From: Emticicia sp043780375
GTDB lineage: Bacteria > Bacteroidota > Bacteroidia > Cytophagales > Spirosomataceae
Length of the DNA stretch: 55,127 nucleotides
Reading direction: 5' to 3'
Assembly (NCBI RefSeq): GCF_043780375.1
Contig: NZ_JAYWCU010000184.1
Span: forward strand, 1 to 55,127
A model generated the notes under the pieces. That model was not told the origin of the DNA. It searched no databases and worked only from the letters and a program-made list of their open reading frames with translations. The position numbers and the translations under genes are program-made. The stretch's first letter is position 1, and every line of letters begins with the position of its first letter. Shown here piece by piece: positions 27,210 to 34,364 of this stretch.

Positions 27210-28991
27210 ATGAAACAACTCGCTTATCTCAACAAATATTTTCTTAAATACAAATGGTACCTGATTTTGGGTATCATTTTTACCATCATTTCTAATCTTT
27301 TTGGTATAATTCCTGCCCAAATTGTGCGTCATGCCCTTGATTTGGTGAAAGAAACGATTGACATTTATTTCCTTTTTGATAACTCGCAGACTCAAAAAAC
27401 CATGTACGATGTATTTACAACGAGCATTGGCATCTATGGTTTACTTATTTTGGCGATGGCAATCTTAAAAGGGATTTTCTTGTTTGCTGTTCGTCAAACA
27501 ATAATTGTCATGTCTCGTCACATCGAATTTGATTTGAAAAACGAAATTTATGCTCATTATCAAAGTCTGCCTTTGAGTTTTTATCGTCAAAATAATACTG
27601 GTGATTTAATGGCAAGGATTTCGGAAGATGTAGGAAAAGTGCGGATGTACGTCGGTCCGTCACTCATGTATTTGATGAATATGTTTGTTTTGGTAGTTTT
27701 GGTTCTAAGTTATATGTTTTCGGTCAATACTCGTCTTACTTGGTGGGTTTTGTTGCCGATGCCTGTACTTTCGGCGAGTATATTTTTGGTGAGTACAACC
27801 ATGAATAAACGTTCAGAAGAAATTCAAAGAAGCCTTTCAAATCTTTCGACTTTTGTTCAGGAAGCTTTTTCAGGAATTCGAGTCTTAAAAGCCTTTGCTC
27901 GTGAAGATGATTCTGCCAAGCGTTTTACTGCAGAAAGTGATGTTTACAAATCAAAATCTTTGGCTTTAACTCGTGTCGATGCCCTGTTTTCACCAACAAC
28001 TGCCCTACTCATCGGTTTAAGTACAGTTTTGTGTGTATATGTAGGTGGACAAGAAATTATTGCAGGAAGGTTGACGCCAGGAAATGTCACCGAATTTATC
28101 ATGTACGTTTTTATGCTCACTTGGCCACTTATTGCTTTGGGCTGGACTTCAAGCCAAATCCAGCGAGCGGCGGCTTCTCAAAAACGTATCAACGAATTTC
28201 TCAATATCAAATCAGAAATCGTTTCTGCGAAGAATATTACTAAAGCCATCGAAGGCAATATTAGCTTCCAAAACATTGATTTTATTTACCCCGATTCGGG
28301 CATTCAAGCTTTAAAAAACTTTAATCTTGAAATAAAAGCGGGTGAGTCAGTTGCAATTCTTGGTACGACTGGTTCTGGAAAAAGTACAATTGCCAACCTG
28401 ATGGTACGAATGTATGACACCACCAATGGTCAGGTATTATTCGATGGAATTTCGATAAAAAATTATAACGTTCAGTACCTCCGTAGTCAGATTGGTTATG
28501 TACCCCAAGAAGTATTTTTATTTTCAGATTCGATTATGAATAATGCCAAATTTGGTTCACCACATTTATCCGAAGAACAAGTTATTCAAGCTACAAAAGA
28601 TGCCGATTTATACCAAAATATCATGGATTTTCCAGAGAAATTTGACACTAAACTCGGCGAAAGAGGAATTACACTTTCGGGCGGACAGAAACAAAGACTC
28701 TCAATTGCTCGTGCCATTGCTCGTGAACCTAAAATATTAATTCTTGATGATTGTCTTTCGGCAGTTGATACAAATACCGAAAACATTATCTTGAATAACC
28801 TACAACGCATCATGCAAAATCGTACTTCGGTGATTATTTCTCACCGAGTTTCTTCGGCAAAATTAGCCGACAAAATCTTGGTTTTAGACAATGGGCAGGT
28901 AGTAGAGGAAGGCACTCACGATGAACTTTATGAAAAAGGTGGCACGTATCGTGAGCTTTACGAAAAACAATTGCAGACTGAGGATGTTTAG
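27210..28991 (+). CDS. ABC exporter, fused permease and ATPase (MsbA/multidrug type)
   Basis: A 593-residue half-transporter that should act as a homo- or heterodimer in the inner membrane. The six-helix type IV exporter domain spans about 18-320. The ATPase has Walker A GTTGSGKST (385-393), a Q-loop (GYVPQEVFLFSDSI), signature LSGGQKQR (489-496), Walker B ILILDDCLSAVD (about 508-519) with Cys in place of the usual Thr/Pro, and the H-loop ISHR. The catalytic base after Walker B is Asp-Asp rather than Asp-Glu (LDDCLSA), which in some exporters marks a degenerate site that needs a partner. The substrate (lipid, peptide or drug) is not indicated. It is followed by a terminator at 29031. Confidence 0.92.
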   Translation: MKQLAYLNKYFLKYKWYLILGIIFTIISNLFGIIPAQIVRHALDLVKETIDIYFLFDNSQTQKTMYDVFTTSIGIYGLLILAMAILKGIFLFAVRQTIIVMSRHIEFDLKNEIYAHYQSLPLSFYRQNNTGDLMARISEDVGKVRMYVGPSLMYLMNMFVLVVLVLSYMFSVNTRLTWWVLLPMPVLSASIFLVSTTMNKRSEEIQRSLSNLSTFVQEAFSGIRVLKAFAREDDSAKRFTAESDVYKSKSLALTRVDALFSPTTALLIGLSTVLCVYVGGQEIIAGRLTPGNVTEFIMYVFMLTWPLIALGWTSSQIQRAAASQKRINEFLNIKSEIVSAKNITKAIEGNISFQNIDFIYPDSGIQALKNFNLEIKAGESVAILGTTGSGKSTIANLMVRMYDTTNGQVLFDGISIKNYNVQYLRSQIGYVPQEVFLFSDSIMNNAKFGSPHLSEEQVIQATKDADLYQNIMDFPEKFDTKLGERGITLSGGQKQRLSIARAIAREPKILILDDCLSAVDTNTENIILNNLQRIMQNRTSVIISHRVSSAKLADKILVLDNGQVVEEGTHDELYEKGGTYRELYEKQLQTEDV

Positions 28992-29030
28992 GCATCAAAC
29001 AACTTGTCAAGTATCACTTTTTTTTATAAA

Positions 29031-29067
29031 AAAACCTTGCAGGATTGAAAAAATCGTGCAAGGTTTT
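29031..29067 (+). terminator. Intrinsic terminator after the ABC exporter
   Basis: AAAACCTTGCA (29031-29041) pairs with TGCAAGGTTTT (29057-29067), with an inner GATT/AATC stem, 39 bp after the stop codon. It belongs to the CCTTGCA hairpin group also seen at 3586 and 41105. Confidence 0.8.
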
Positions 29068-29093
29068 ACAGTTATTACTTCCTCAAAATCAAT

Positions 29094-29253
29094 AGACTTC
29101 CTGCGAAAGTGTTCTATGATTGAAAAATAGTAGATTTTCAAGCGAAAATTGAGGAAATTTTGAAAGCATAGCACCGATACGGTTGAAAAATTTGCTCAAT
29201 TTGTAGCCGAAAAGATGGTATTTTTCGACTTAAAATACTTTCGCAGGAAGTCT
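29094..29253 (-). mobile_element. MITE-like element, copy 2 (160 bp)
   Basis: The inverted copy of the 19036-19195 element, same length, about 95% identical. Terminal inverted repeats AGACTTCCTGCGAAAGT and its exact complement are perfect over 17 bp. Flanks are AAT on both sides (29091-29093 and 29254-29256). Its right end lies against the 3' end of the charged secreted protein gene and supplies two of the three bases of that gene's stop codon. Confidence 0.85.
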
Positions 29254-29758
29254 AATATCTTCTGCCATTACGCTCATCGTAACGGTCGTCGCTACGACGG
29301 TCGTTTGTATTACGATTTCCTCTGCTGAAATCATCGTAAGTTACACGGTCGCCATCACGTTTTTCACGATTAATCCAACGATTCAAAACTGTTAAATCTT
29401 CAATCAAATCTTTTCGTTCACGTGGGTCTAAATTGCCATCACGTTTATAGCGATTTTCTTTGTATTCGATTTGCTCAACTTCACGCAGTAAACGCTTCGA
29501 CTCACGAGAAGTAATACGTCCGCTCTCAATTCCAAATGCAATTTGGCGACGAGCCTCACGTTGATAGCTATCTATGCGATCGAAGTTATTGCCTCCTCGA
29601 GAATCTCTACGACTATCTCCCCGTCTGTCATAACCACCATTTCTATTATCGTAGCTGTCTCTGTTGTTATAACCGTTGTCTCTTCTATCATTTCCTCTTT
29701 GTGCATCGGCTGCGATAGCACTTGCTACCAACATTGCCACAATCATTAGCTTTCTCAT
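29252..29758 (-). CDS. Secreted Arg/Asp/Asn-rich protein
   Basis: A 168-residue exported protein: signal peptide 1-19 (MRKLMIVAMLVASAIAADA), a low-complexity region 20-60 of Arg, Asp, Asn, Gly and Tyr (repeats like GYNNRDSYDNRNGGYD), a charged helical middle (about 62-130: ARRQIAFGIESGRITSRESKRLL and EVEQIEYKENRYKRDGNLDPRE), and a second low-complexity tail. The helical part, with alternating acidic and basic residues and a DGNLDPRE turn, resembles periplasmic stress proteins of Bacteroidota, but I cannot name the family. The stop codon TAG is made of one flanking base plus the first two bases of the MITE end, so the original C-terminus may have been longer. A striking TTAA array stands upstream. 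Confidence 0.8.
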   Translation of the reverse strand: MRKLMIVAMLVASAIAADAQRGNDRRDNGYNNRDSYDNRNGGYDRRGDSRRDSRGGNNFDRIDSYQREARRQIAFGIESGRITSRESKRLLREVEQIEYKENRYKRDGNLDPRERKDLIEDLTVLNRWINREKRDGDRVTYDDFSRGNRNTNDRRSDDRYDERNGRRY

Positions 29759-29839
29759 AGTTTTATCTGTTTTGGTTTTTTTGTGCTATTAAATATTCCT
29801 TAATTATTGGAATTTAATACTTAGATGCAAAACCACAAC

Positions 29840-29907
29840 CAAAGGTTTACTCGGCAATTTGTTAATGATTGTTAATAAAGATTAAACCTCGTTAATCTCT
29901 ATTAACC
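29840..29907 (-). promoter_or_regulatory. Five 10-bp phased TTAA repeats upstream of the charged secreted protein gene
   Basis: TTAA occurs at 29862, 29872, 29882, 29892 and 29902, exactly 10 bp apart. On the minus strand the gene-proximal units read TTAACA separated by four bases, like the direct-repeat boxes of PhoB/PhoP-type regulators. A near-consensus -7 element (AACCTTTG, 29840-29847) lies 15 bp closer to the gene, so the array covers the -33 region and upstream, as for an activator. Confidence 0.6.
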
Positions 29908-30014
29908 CCATTTTTCTGTCAAATCATAATTCCATAAATTTCTGTTTTGATTTTAATATAAATTATGCTCTCAGCATCGTCGGCTATTTAGATATGAACA
30001 ATTCCAAACAATTT

Positions 30015-30047
30015 ACAGAGTACCGAAATAATTTTTCGGTACTCTGT
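30015..30047 (+). terminator. GTACCGAAA hairpin
   Basis: ACAGAGTACCGAAA (30015-30028) and TTTCGGTACTCTGT (30034-30047) form a perfect 14-bp stem with a 5-base loop, followed on the plus strand by TTTTG. The only gene to its left on the plus strand ends 1 kb away, so it may terminate an unannotated RNA or serve the minus-strand DUF1569 gene that ends at 30084. Confidence 0.65.
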
Positions 30048-30083
30048 TTTGAATAAATATGAAATTAGCTCTTTTTCTTGCAT

Positions 30084-30542
30084 TTATACACCAAATTGAG
30101 TCAAATGATGGTTTAAATGCTTAAAAAGCATATTATTCCATTCGATTTTGTTCAAAGCTCCAAACGAATGAGATTCTTTGCTATCAAAATGGCTTTCGCC
30201 TAATTGCTGTGTTTTAGTAATATAATCAATCAAACGTTTTTTCTCTATCTCAAAATTTTTGGCTTCCTTGATAATAAACTGTGGAGCGGTTTGATTATTT
30301 TTTTTGTAAGGTGCTTCGTTCACTACCATATTTTTAACAAGCATTTTCAAGATGAATTTCATAAAAACATTCGGTTTTTGGTGAATGTCATCATAAATCA
30401 TTTCATATGTTACATTGCAGTGAGCCAACATTTGGTCCACACTCATTTTGCCCCAAATAGGCTGAGTGCTTGGTGACAACTGATTAATTCTCTGAATGAC
30501 TGCATCAGAAACTGTATTTGTAAAAATATTAGGTAGTGCCAT
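30084..30542 (-). CDS. DUF1569 (DinB-like) protein
   Basis: A 152-residue cytoplasmic protein of the DUF1569 family, related to the DinB/YfiT four-helix metal-binding fold. Typical motifs are IWGKMSVDQMLAHCN, whose His sits at the usual first metal position, and the ending LFKHLNHHLTQFGV with the His pair of the last helix. I chose the ATG at 30540-30542 (MALPNIFTNT); the frame stays open to a TTG at 30626, but that longer form would overlap the upstream YciI gene and adds an unnatural basic tail. Small-molecule or thiol transferase activity is known for some DinB-like relatives; here it is unknown. Confidence 0.8.
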   Translation of the reverse strand: MALPNIFTNTVSDAVIQRINQLSPSTQPIWGKMSVDQMLAHCNVTYEMIYDDIHQKPNVFMKFILKMLVKNMVVNEAPYKKNNQTAPQFIIKEAKNFEIEKKRLIDYITKTQQLGESHFDSKESHSFGALNKIEWNNMLFKHLNHHLTQFGV

Positions 30543-30568
30543 ATTTATTGTTTTTTGAGATGAAATTA

Positions 30569-30910
30569 CTACATTTTTATTATACTTCTTAGTTCTACAT
30601 TTCCGCCTACAAACAAGATTGGGCAACCTTCAGCTAACTTTAAAGCTTCATCCATTGAATCTGCTTTTACTACTATATTTCCTCCAACAATTTCTTTTAG
30701 TTCGGCATAAGGTCCGTCTGTAATAACGTTATTAGCTTTAAGTATTTTACCGCCAATTGAACTTAAACGGTTTGTACTTACAAATTTGCCTTGTGCTGCA
30801 ATTCCTCCTATCCAATCTTGCCATTGCTTGATACTTGCTTGCATTTGTTCGAGTGAAGGCTTAAAATCTGGATTGTAAGGATTGCGAAAAATCATCATCA
30901 ATTCGTTCAT
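30569..30910 (-). CDS. YciI/YCII-related protein
   Basis: A 113-residue cytoplasmic protein with the YCII ferredoxin-like fold: ELMMIFRNPYN at the start, WQDWIGGIAAQGKFV, the family hallmark VITDGPYAELKEIVGGNIVV (59-80 region), and SMDEALKLAEGCPIL. Members of this group are often encoded beside extracytoplasmic-function sigma factors or DinB-like proteins; here a DUF1569/DinB-like gene follows after 26 bp, probably in one operon. Enzymatic role unknown. Confidence 0.87.
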   Translation of the reverse strand: MNELMMIFRNPYNPDFKPSLEQMQASIKQWQDWIGGIAAQGKFVSTNRLSSIGGKILKANNVITDGPYAELKEIVGGNIVVKADSMDEALKLAEGCPILFVGGNVELRSIIKM

Positions 30911-31247
30911 TGCTTTAAGATTTAAAAGGTTGTCACTTTTGAAGTTACAACGCTATTACTATTGGCTTTTGAGGAATTGGACAAATTTGAAGTATTTTTT
31001 TTGAAATTAAAATTTACAAAAGGTTTCACTCAACCAAAAATCGCACAAATACTTGATAATCAAGAACTTATGCGATTTGTATATTATTGTAAAATTATTA
31101 AGTAACTCTTTCTATGCCACTTTATAATTTTTCCATAACCATCATTTGACAAATAATCGGCTTGAGATAATGCTAATTAATAGTTTGGTTTGAATTTTGT
31201 TTTTTATGCTAACATTTTTTTTATTTGAATACTTAGACATATCATGC
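30911..31247. other. Intergenic spacer between methylmalonyl-CoA mutase and YciI genes
   Basis: No gene-like frame is seen in these 337 bp. They hold a two-part hairpin at 31038-31078, the probable mutase terminator, and must contain the promoter for the YciI/DUF1569 pair, though no consensus -7 box stands out. Confidence 0.5.
31038..31078 (-). terminator. Probable terminator of the methylmalonyl-CoA mutase gene
   Basis: Outer stem AAATCGCA (31038-31045) with TGCGATTT (31071-31078) and inner stem CTTGAT/ATCAAG (31052-31063). On the minus strand it is followed by T-rich sequence (ATTTTTGG). It lies 170 bp after the mutase stop codon. Confidence 0.55.
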
Positions 31248-33389
31248 CTACTCTCCTATCAACTCCTTCAAAATCTTCTGAGCAGCAATTGAAATAACAG
31301 TTCCAGGCCCAAAAATACCTTTTACACCAGCATCATATAAATATTGGTAATCTTGGGCAGGAATTACACCACCTGCAATGACCATAATATCTTTTCGACC
31401 CAATTTCTTTAACTCTTCAATGAGCTGTGGTACGAGCGTTTTATGTCCAGCCGCCAAGCTTGATGCACCTACAACATGCACATCATTTTCGGTAGCTTGC
31501 CTTGCAGTTTCTTCGGGTGTTTGAAAAAGTGGGCCAATGTCCACATCAAAGCCTAAATCAGCAAAACTTGTGGCAATTACTTTTGCTCCACGGTCGTGTC
31601 CGTCTTGCCCCATTTTGGCAACCATAATTCTTGGGCGGCGACCTTCAATTTCGGCAAAATGATTGGCCATTTCTTTGGCAATTTTAAAATTCTCATCATC
31701 CGAAACCTCCGCTTGATATACACCTGATATTGAGCGAATTACGGCTTTGTGTCGTCCTGATACTTTTTCCATAGCATAAGAAATTTCGCCTAAAGTAGCC
31801 CGTTTTCGGGCAGCGTCAACTGCGAGGGACAATAAATTTTCTTCTTGTTCGCCATTTTTACTGGCTTCCGTTATTTTATCTAAAATAGCATTGACTTCTT
31901 CCGTATTTCTTTCGGCTTTTATTTTCTCAAGTTTTTCGATTTGCTTTCTCCTAACTTCCTGATTATCAATATCTAATACATCAATAATAGTTTCTTCGTC
32001 AGTTCTGAATTTATTGACTCCTACAATAATATCTTTACCCGAATCAATTCTTGCTTGCTTTCTTGCGGCCGCTTCTTCAATTTTCATTTTTGGCAAGCCC
32101 GTTTCGATTGCCTTTGTCATGCCACCCAAAACTTCTACTTCTTCAATCAAAGCCCATGCTTTTTCAACCAATTCTTTGGTCAAATACTCGACATAATAAG
32201 AGCCACCCCAAGGGTCAACTACTCGGCAAATCTCGGTTTCATGTTGAAGATACAGTTGTGTATTTCGAGCAATTCTTGCCGAAAAATCTGTCGGCAAAGC
32301 CATCGCTTCATCCAGCGAATTGGTATGGAGCGACTGCGTATGCCCTAAAGCCGCCGCCATTGCTTCGATAACTGTTCTGGCAACATTATTGAATGGGTCT
32401 TGCTCAGTAAGCGACCAACCCGAAGTTTGGCAGTGTGTACGTAAAGCCAAAGATTTGGCATTTTTAGGATTAAATTGCTTCACAATTTTTGCCCAAAGCA
32501 GGCGTCCTGCACGCAATTTAGCAATTTCCATGAAGTGATTCATACCAATTCCCCAAAAAAATGAAAGTCGTGGAGCAAATTCGTCTATGCCCATTCCTGC
32601 AGCAATTCCAGTGCGAATATACTCCAAACCATCGGCCAAAGTATAAGCCAATTCCAAATGTGCGGGAGCTCCAGCCTCATGAATATGATAGCCAGAAATA
32701 GAAATGGAGTTAAATTTGGGCATAAACTTGGCTGTATATGCAAAAATATCTCCTACAATTCGCATCGAAAACTCAGGTGGATAAATATAGGTATTGCGTA
32801 CCATAAACTCCTTCAAAATATCGTTCTGTATCGTTCCAGAGAGTTTTTCGGGCGAAACACCTTGCTCTTCGGCTGCCACAATATAGAATGCCATGATTGG
32901 TAAAACCGCTCCATTCATGGTCATCGAAACTGACATTTCGTTTAAGGGAATTTGGTCGAAAAGAATCTTCATATCTTCAACCGTATCAATGGCAACACCA
33001 GCCTTGCCAACATCGCCCGTTACTCTTGAGTGGTCAGAATCGTAGCCTCGATGTGTAGCTAAATCGAAAGCAACTGATAAGCCTTTTTGTCCCCCAGCTA
33101 AGTTTTTTCTATAAAAAGCATTCGATTCTTCGGCAGTTGAAAAGCCCGCATATTGCCTAATTGTCCAAGGTTGCATGACGTACATCGTGCTGTATGGCCC
33201 TCTTAAAAATGGTGGAATTCCTGCTGAAAAATGCAAATGTTCAGCGTTTTTAATATCATCAGCCGTAAATTGAGTCTTAATATTTATTCCTTCGGCAGTG
33301 TGAAAAGCAGATTCGATGGTCGAGTACCGAGTGTCGACTGCTGACTGCTGACTATCGTCTAATGATATTTTTGAGAAATCTGGCTTCAT
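31248..33389 (-). CDS. scpA: Methylmalonyl-CoA mutase, large (catalytic) subunit
   Basis: A 713-residue adenosylcobalamin enzyme interconverting succinyl-CoA and methylmalonyl-CoA. The catalytic TIM barrel (about 45-560) has FLRGPYSTMYVMQPWTIRQYAGFSTAEESN, AFDLATHRGYDSDH and RTHCQTSGWSLTEQDPFNN. The C-terminal cobalamin domain (about 580-710) has the DxHxxG motif in GQDGHDRGAKV with cobalt ligand His598, then VVGASSLAAGHKTLVPQL. The small subunit is not next to it. Residues about 12-24 (SQQSAVDTRYST) come from five tandem degenerate 7-mers in the DNA (33319-33353), an odd low-complexity insertion before the conserved part. I see no B12 riboswitch upstream. Symbol scpA/mutB depends on naming convention. 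Confidence 0.95.
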   Translation of the reverse strand: MKPDFSKISLDDSQQSAVDTRYSTIESAFHTAEGINIKTQFTADDIKNAEHLHFSAGIPPFLRGPYSTMYVMQPWTIRQYAGFSTAEESNAFYRKNLAGGQKGLSVAFDLATHRGYDSDHSRVTGDVGKAGVAIDTVEDMKILFDQIPLNEMSVSMTMNGAVLPIMAFYIVAAEEQGVSPEKLSGTIQNDILKEFMVRNTYIYPPEFSMRIVGDIFAYTAKFMPKFNSISISGYHIHEAGAPAHLELAYTLADGLEYIRTGIAAGMGIDEFAPRLSFFWGIGMNHFMEIAKLRAGRLLWAKIVKQFNPKNAKSLALRTHCQTSGWSLTEQDPFNNVARTVIEAMAAALGHTQSLHTNSLDEAMALPTDFSARIARNTQLYLQHETEICRVVDPWGGSYYVEYLTKELVEKAWALIEEVEVLGGMTKAIETGLPKMKIEEAAARKQARIDSGKDIIVGVNKFRTDEETIIDVLDIDNQEVRRKQIEKLEKIKAERNTEEVNAILDKITEASKNGEQEENLLSLAVDAARKRATLGEISYAMEKVSGRHKAVIRSISGVYQAEVSDDENFKIAKEMANHFAEIEGRRPRIMVAKMGQDGHDRGAKVIATSFADLGFDVDIGPLFQTPEETARQATENDVHVVGASSLAAGHKTLVPQLIEELKKLGRKDIMVIAGGVIPAQDYQYLYDAGVKGIFGPGTVISIAAQKILKELIGE
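33319..33353 (-). repeat. Five tandem 7-mers inside the mutase gene
   Basis: Read on the minus strand: AGTCAGC, AGTCAGC, AGTCGAC, ACTCGGT, ACTCGAC, in direct succession over 35 bp. They encode SQQSAVDTRYST in the N-terminal extension of the mutase. Confidence 0.85.
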
Positions 33390-33476
33390 TTGTTGTTGAT
33401 ACGTGAGGATAATTTACAGCTCGGTGCACCTATCAATTCCACAACGTTGGAAAGTTGTGTTACAAACATACGAAAC

Positions 33477-33510
33477 AAAAAAAAGTTTGCCACTATAAGC
33501 GACAAACTTT
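33477..33510 (-). terminator. Intrinsic terminator of the HTH gene
   Basis: On the minus strand AAAGTTTGTCGC pairs with GTGGCAAACTTT over 12 bp (two G-U wobbles) and is followed by a run of eight T (33484-33477, counting the stem end). It lies 34 bp after the stop codon at 33544. Confidence 0.8.
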
Positions 33511-33543
33511 CCTGCAATTTAAAGTAGATTTGTTTCAAAAGTT

Positions 33544-33837
33544 TTAGTTATATATCAAAGATTTCGTTGAGAGTGATTTGCTACTCAGCGAAGTATCATT
33601 CAATTGCTTTGGTAAATCTTTCAACCCACCTAATCCACGAGTTTCCCATGCATCAAGCCAATTGGTAATTGTGCCACGACTAACTTCAAAAATATCAGAT
33701 AAAACGGTTACATTATAGCCTTTATAGCTCAACAAGATAGCTTTCGCTCGTTCACGCTCGCGATAATTGCGGCTACGGCGAGAAACATCTCTCAAATATT
33801 CAACCTGATCTTGGGTTATCTGTCTTACGTAACGCAT
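33544..33837 (-). CDS. Orphan IS630-type helix-turn-helix protein
   Basis: A 97-residue protein matching only the N-terminal homeodomain-like HTH of IS630 transposases: YLRDVSRRSRNYRERERAKAILL, then YKGYNVTVLSDIFEVSRGTITNWLDAWETRGLGGLKDLP. The DDE catalytic domain is absent both in frame and nearby; instead the protein ends in a Ser/Lys-rich tail (SLSSKSLSTKSLIYN) and has its own strong terminator. This may be a decayed transposase fragment or a DNA-binding protein domesticated from one. No terminal inverted repeats are visible around it. Confidence 0.75.
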   Translation of the reverse strand: MRYVRQITQDQVEYLRDVSRRSRNYRERERAKAILLSYKGYNVTVLSDIFEVSRGTITNWLDAWETRGLGGLKDLPKQLNDTSLSSKSLSTKSLIYN

Positions 33838-34364
33838 ATAAGTAAATTTATTAAGTACGATTTATATAACAATCGGGCGGTATTCCGCAATCTGTCATTT
33901 TCACTGTACATTTATCAAGACGATTAATCAAGAATAAACGCTGTGAGATTATCAAGATTTTTTTTATACATACGTAAAATGATAATAAAAGGTTGCAACA
34001 TATCTTTTACTGAAACTGAAACTTTTTTCCAAATCAAACTTATATTCTTAACTTTACTCCATCCAGTTATTTATAACCTCCGCAAATTAATAGTGAAATA
34101 CATAAACCTAAATGAAATACAGTCGCAGTGATTTGAATAAATTTTTGTTAAGCAAGGGTTCTATTCTCAAAATTGAATCGTGCTGAATTATATATAATAT
34201 AGGTTGTCAAAAAGTATCGAAAATATTTCGGTACTTTTTTGTTTAATAAATTACCAGAATATTTGCCTTTTATCATAGTTTTCTTTGGGTATTTCCTCTT
34301 ATCTCCGTTAATTTGTTTGAAAAATTTAGTTTTTATTTTCAACAAAATAAACCTCAATAAAAAA
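33838..34364. other. Long intergenic spacer before the actin-fold protein
   Basis: These 527 bp between divergent genes carry no convincing gene. A 62-codon frame at 33943-34131 lacks coding character. The only clear element is the hairpin at 34209-34239; a -7-like promoter for the downstream gene was not found. Confidence 0.5.
34209..34239 (+). terminator. GTATCGAAA hairpin with T-run
   Basis: AAAAAGTATCGAAA (34209-34222) and TTTCGGTACTTTTT (34226-34239) form a 14-bp stem with one T-G wobble, followed by TTGTTT. It resembles the hairpin at 30015-30047 (shared CGAAA...TTTCGGTAC core) and likewise follows no plus-strand gene. Confidence 0.65.

Larger units (their letters stand above)
29759..30083. 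other. Intergenic spacer with regulatory array and hairpin
   Basis: This 325-bp stretch has no credible gene. Apart from the TTAA array (29862-29906) it holds a strong hairpin (30015-30047); the rest is AT-rich without features I can name. Confidence 0.6.

Noticed and set aside
29862..29906. CRISPR-like or tandem-repeat array
   Set aside because: The unit is only 10 bp with a 4-base core; there are no spacers of CRISPR size and no cas genes. It fits an operator better.
33390..33480. Possible adenosylcobalamin riboswitch before methylmalonyl-CoA mutase
   Set aside because: Only a short CACAAC/GTTGTG hairpin (33440-33459) is seen; the space is under 100 nt and has no B12-box-like conserved core.
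33943..34131. A 62-codon frame in the spacer before the actin-fold gene
   Set aside because: Amino-acid composition is that of random AT-rich DNA; no motif or neighbour support.
34239..34364. TTG start giving a 42-residue N-terminal extension of the actin-fold protein
   Set aside because: It begins at the edge of a hairpin and adds a second hydrophobic stretch; the ATG at 34365 gives a clean single anchor.
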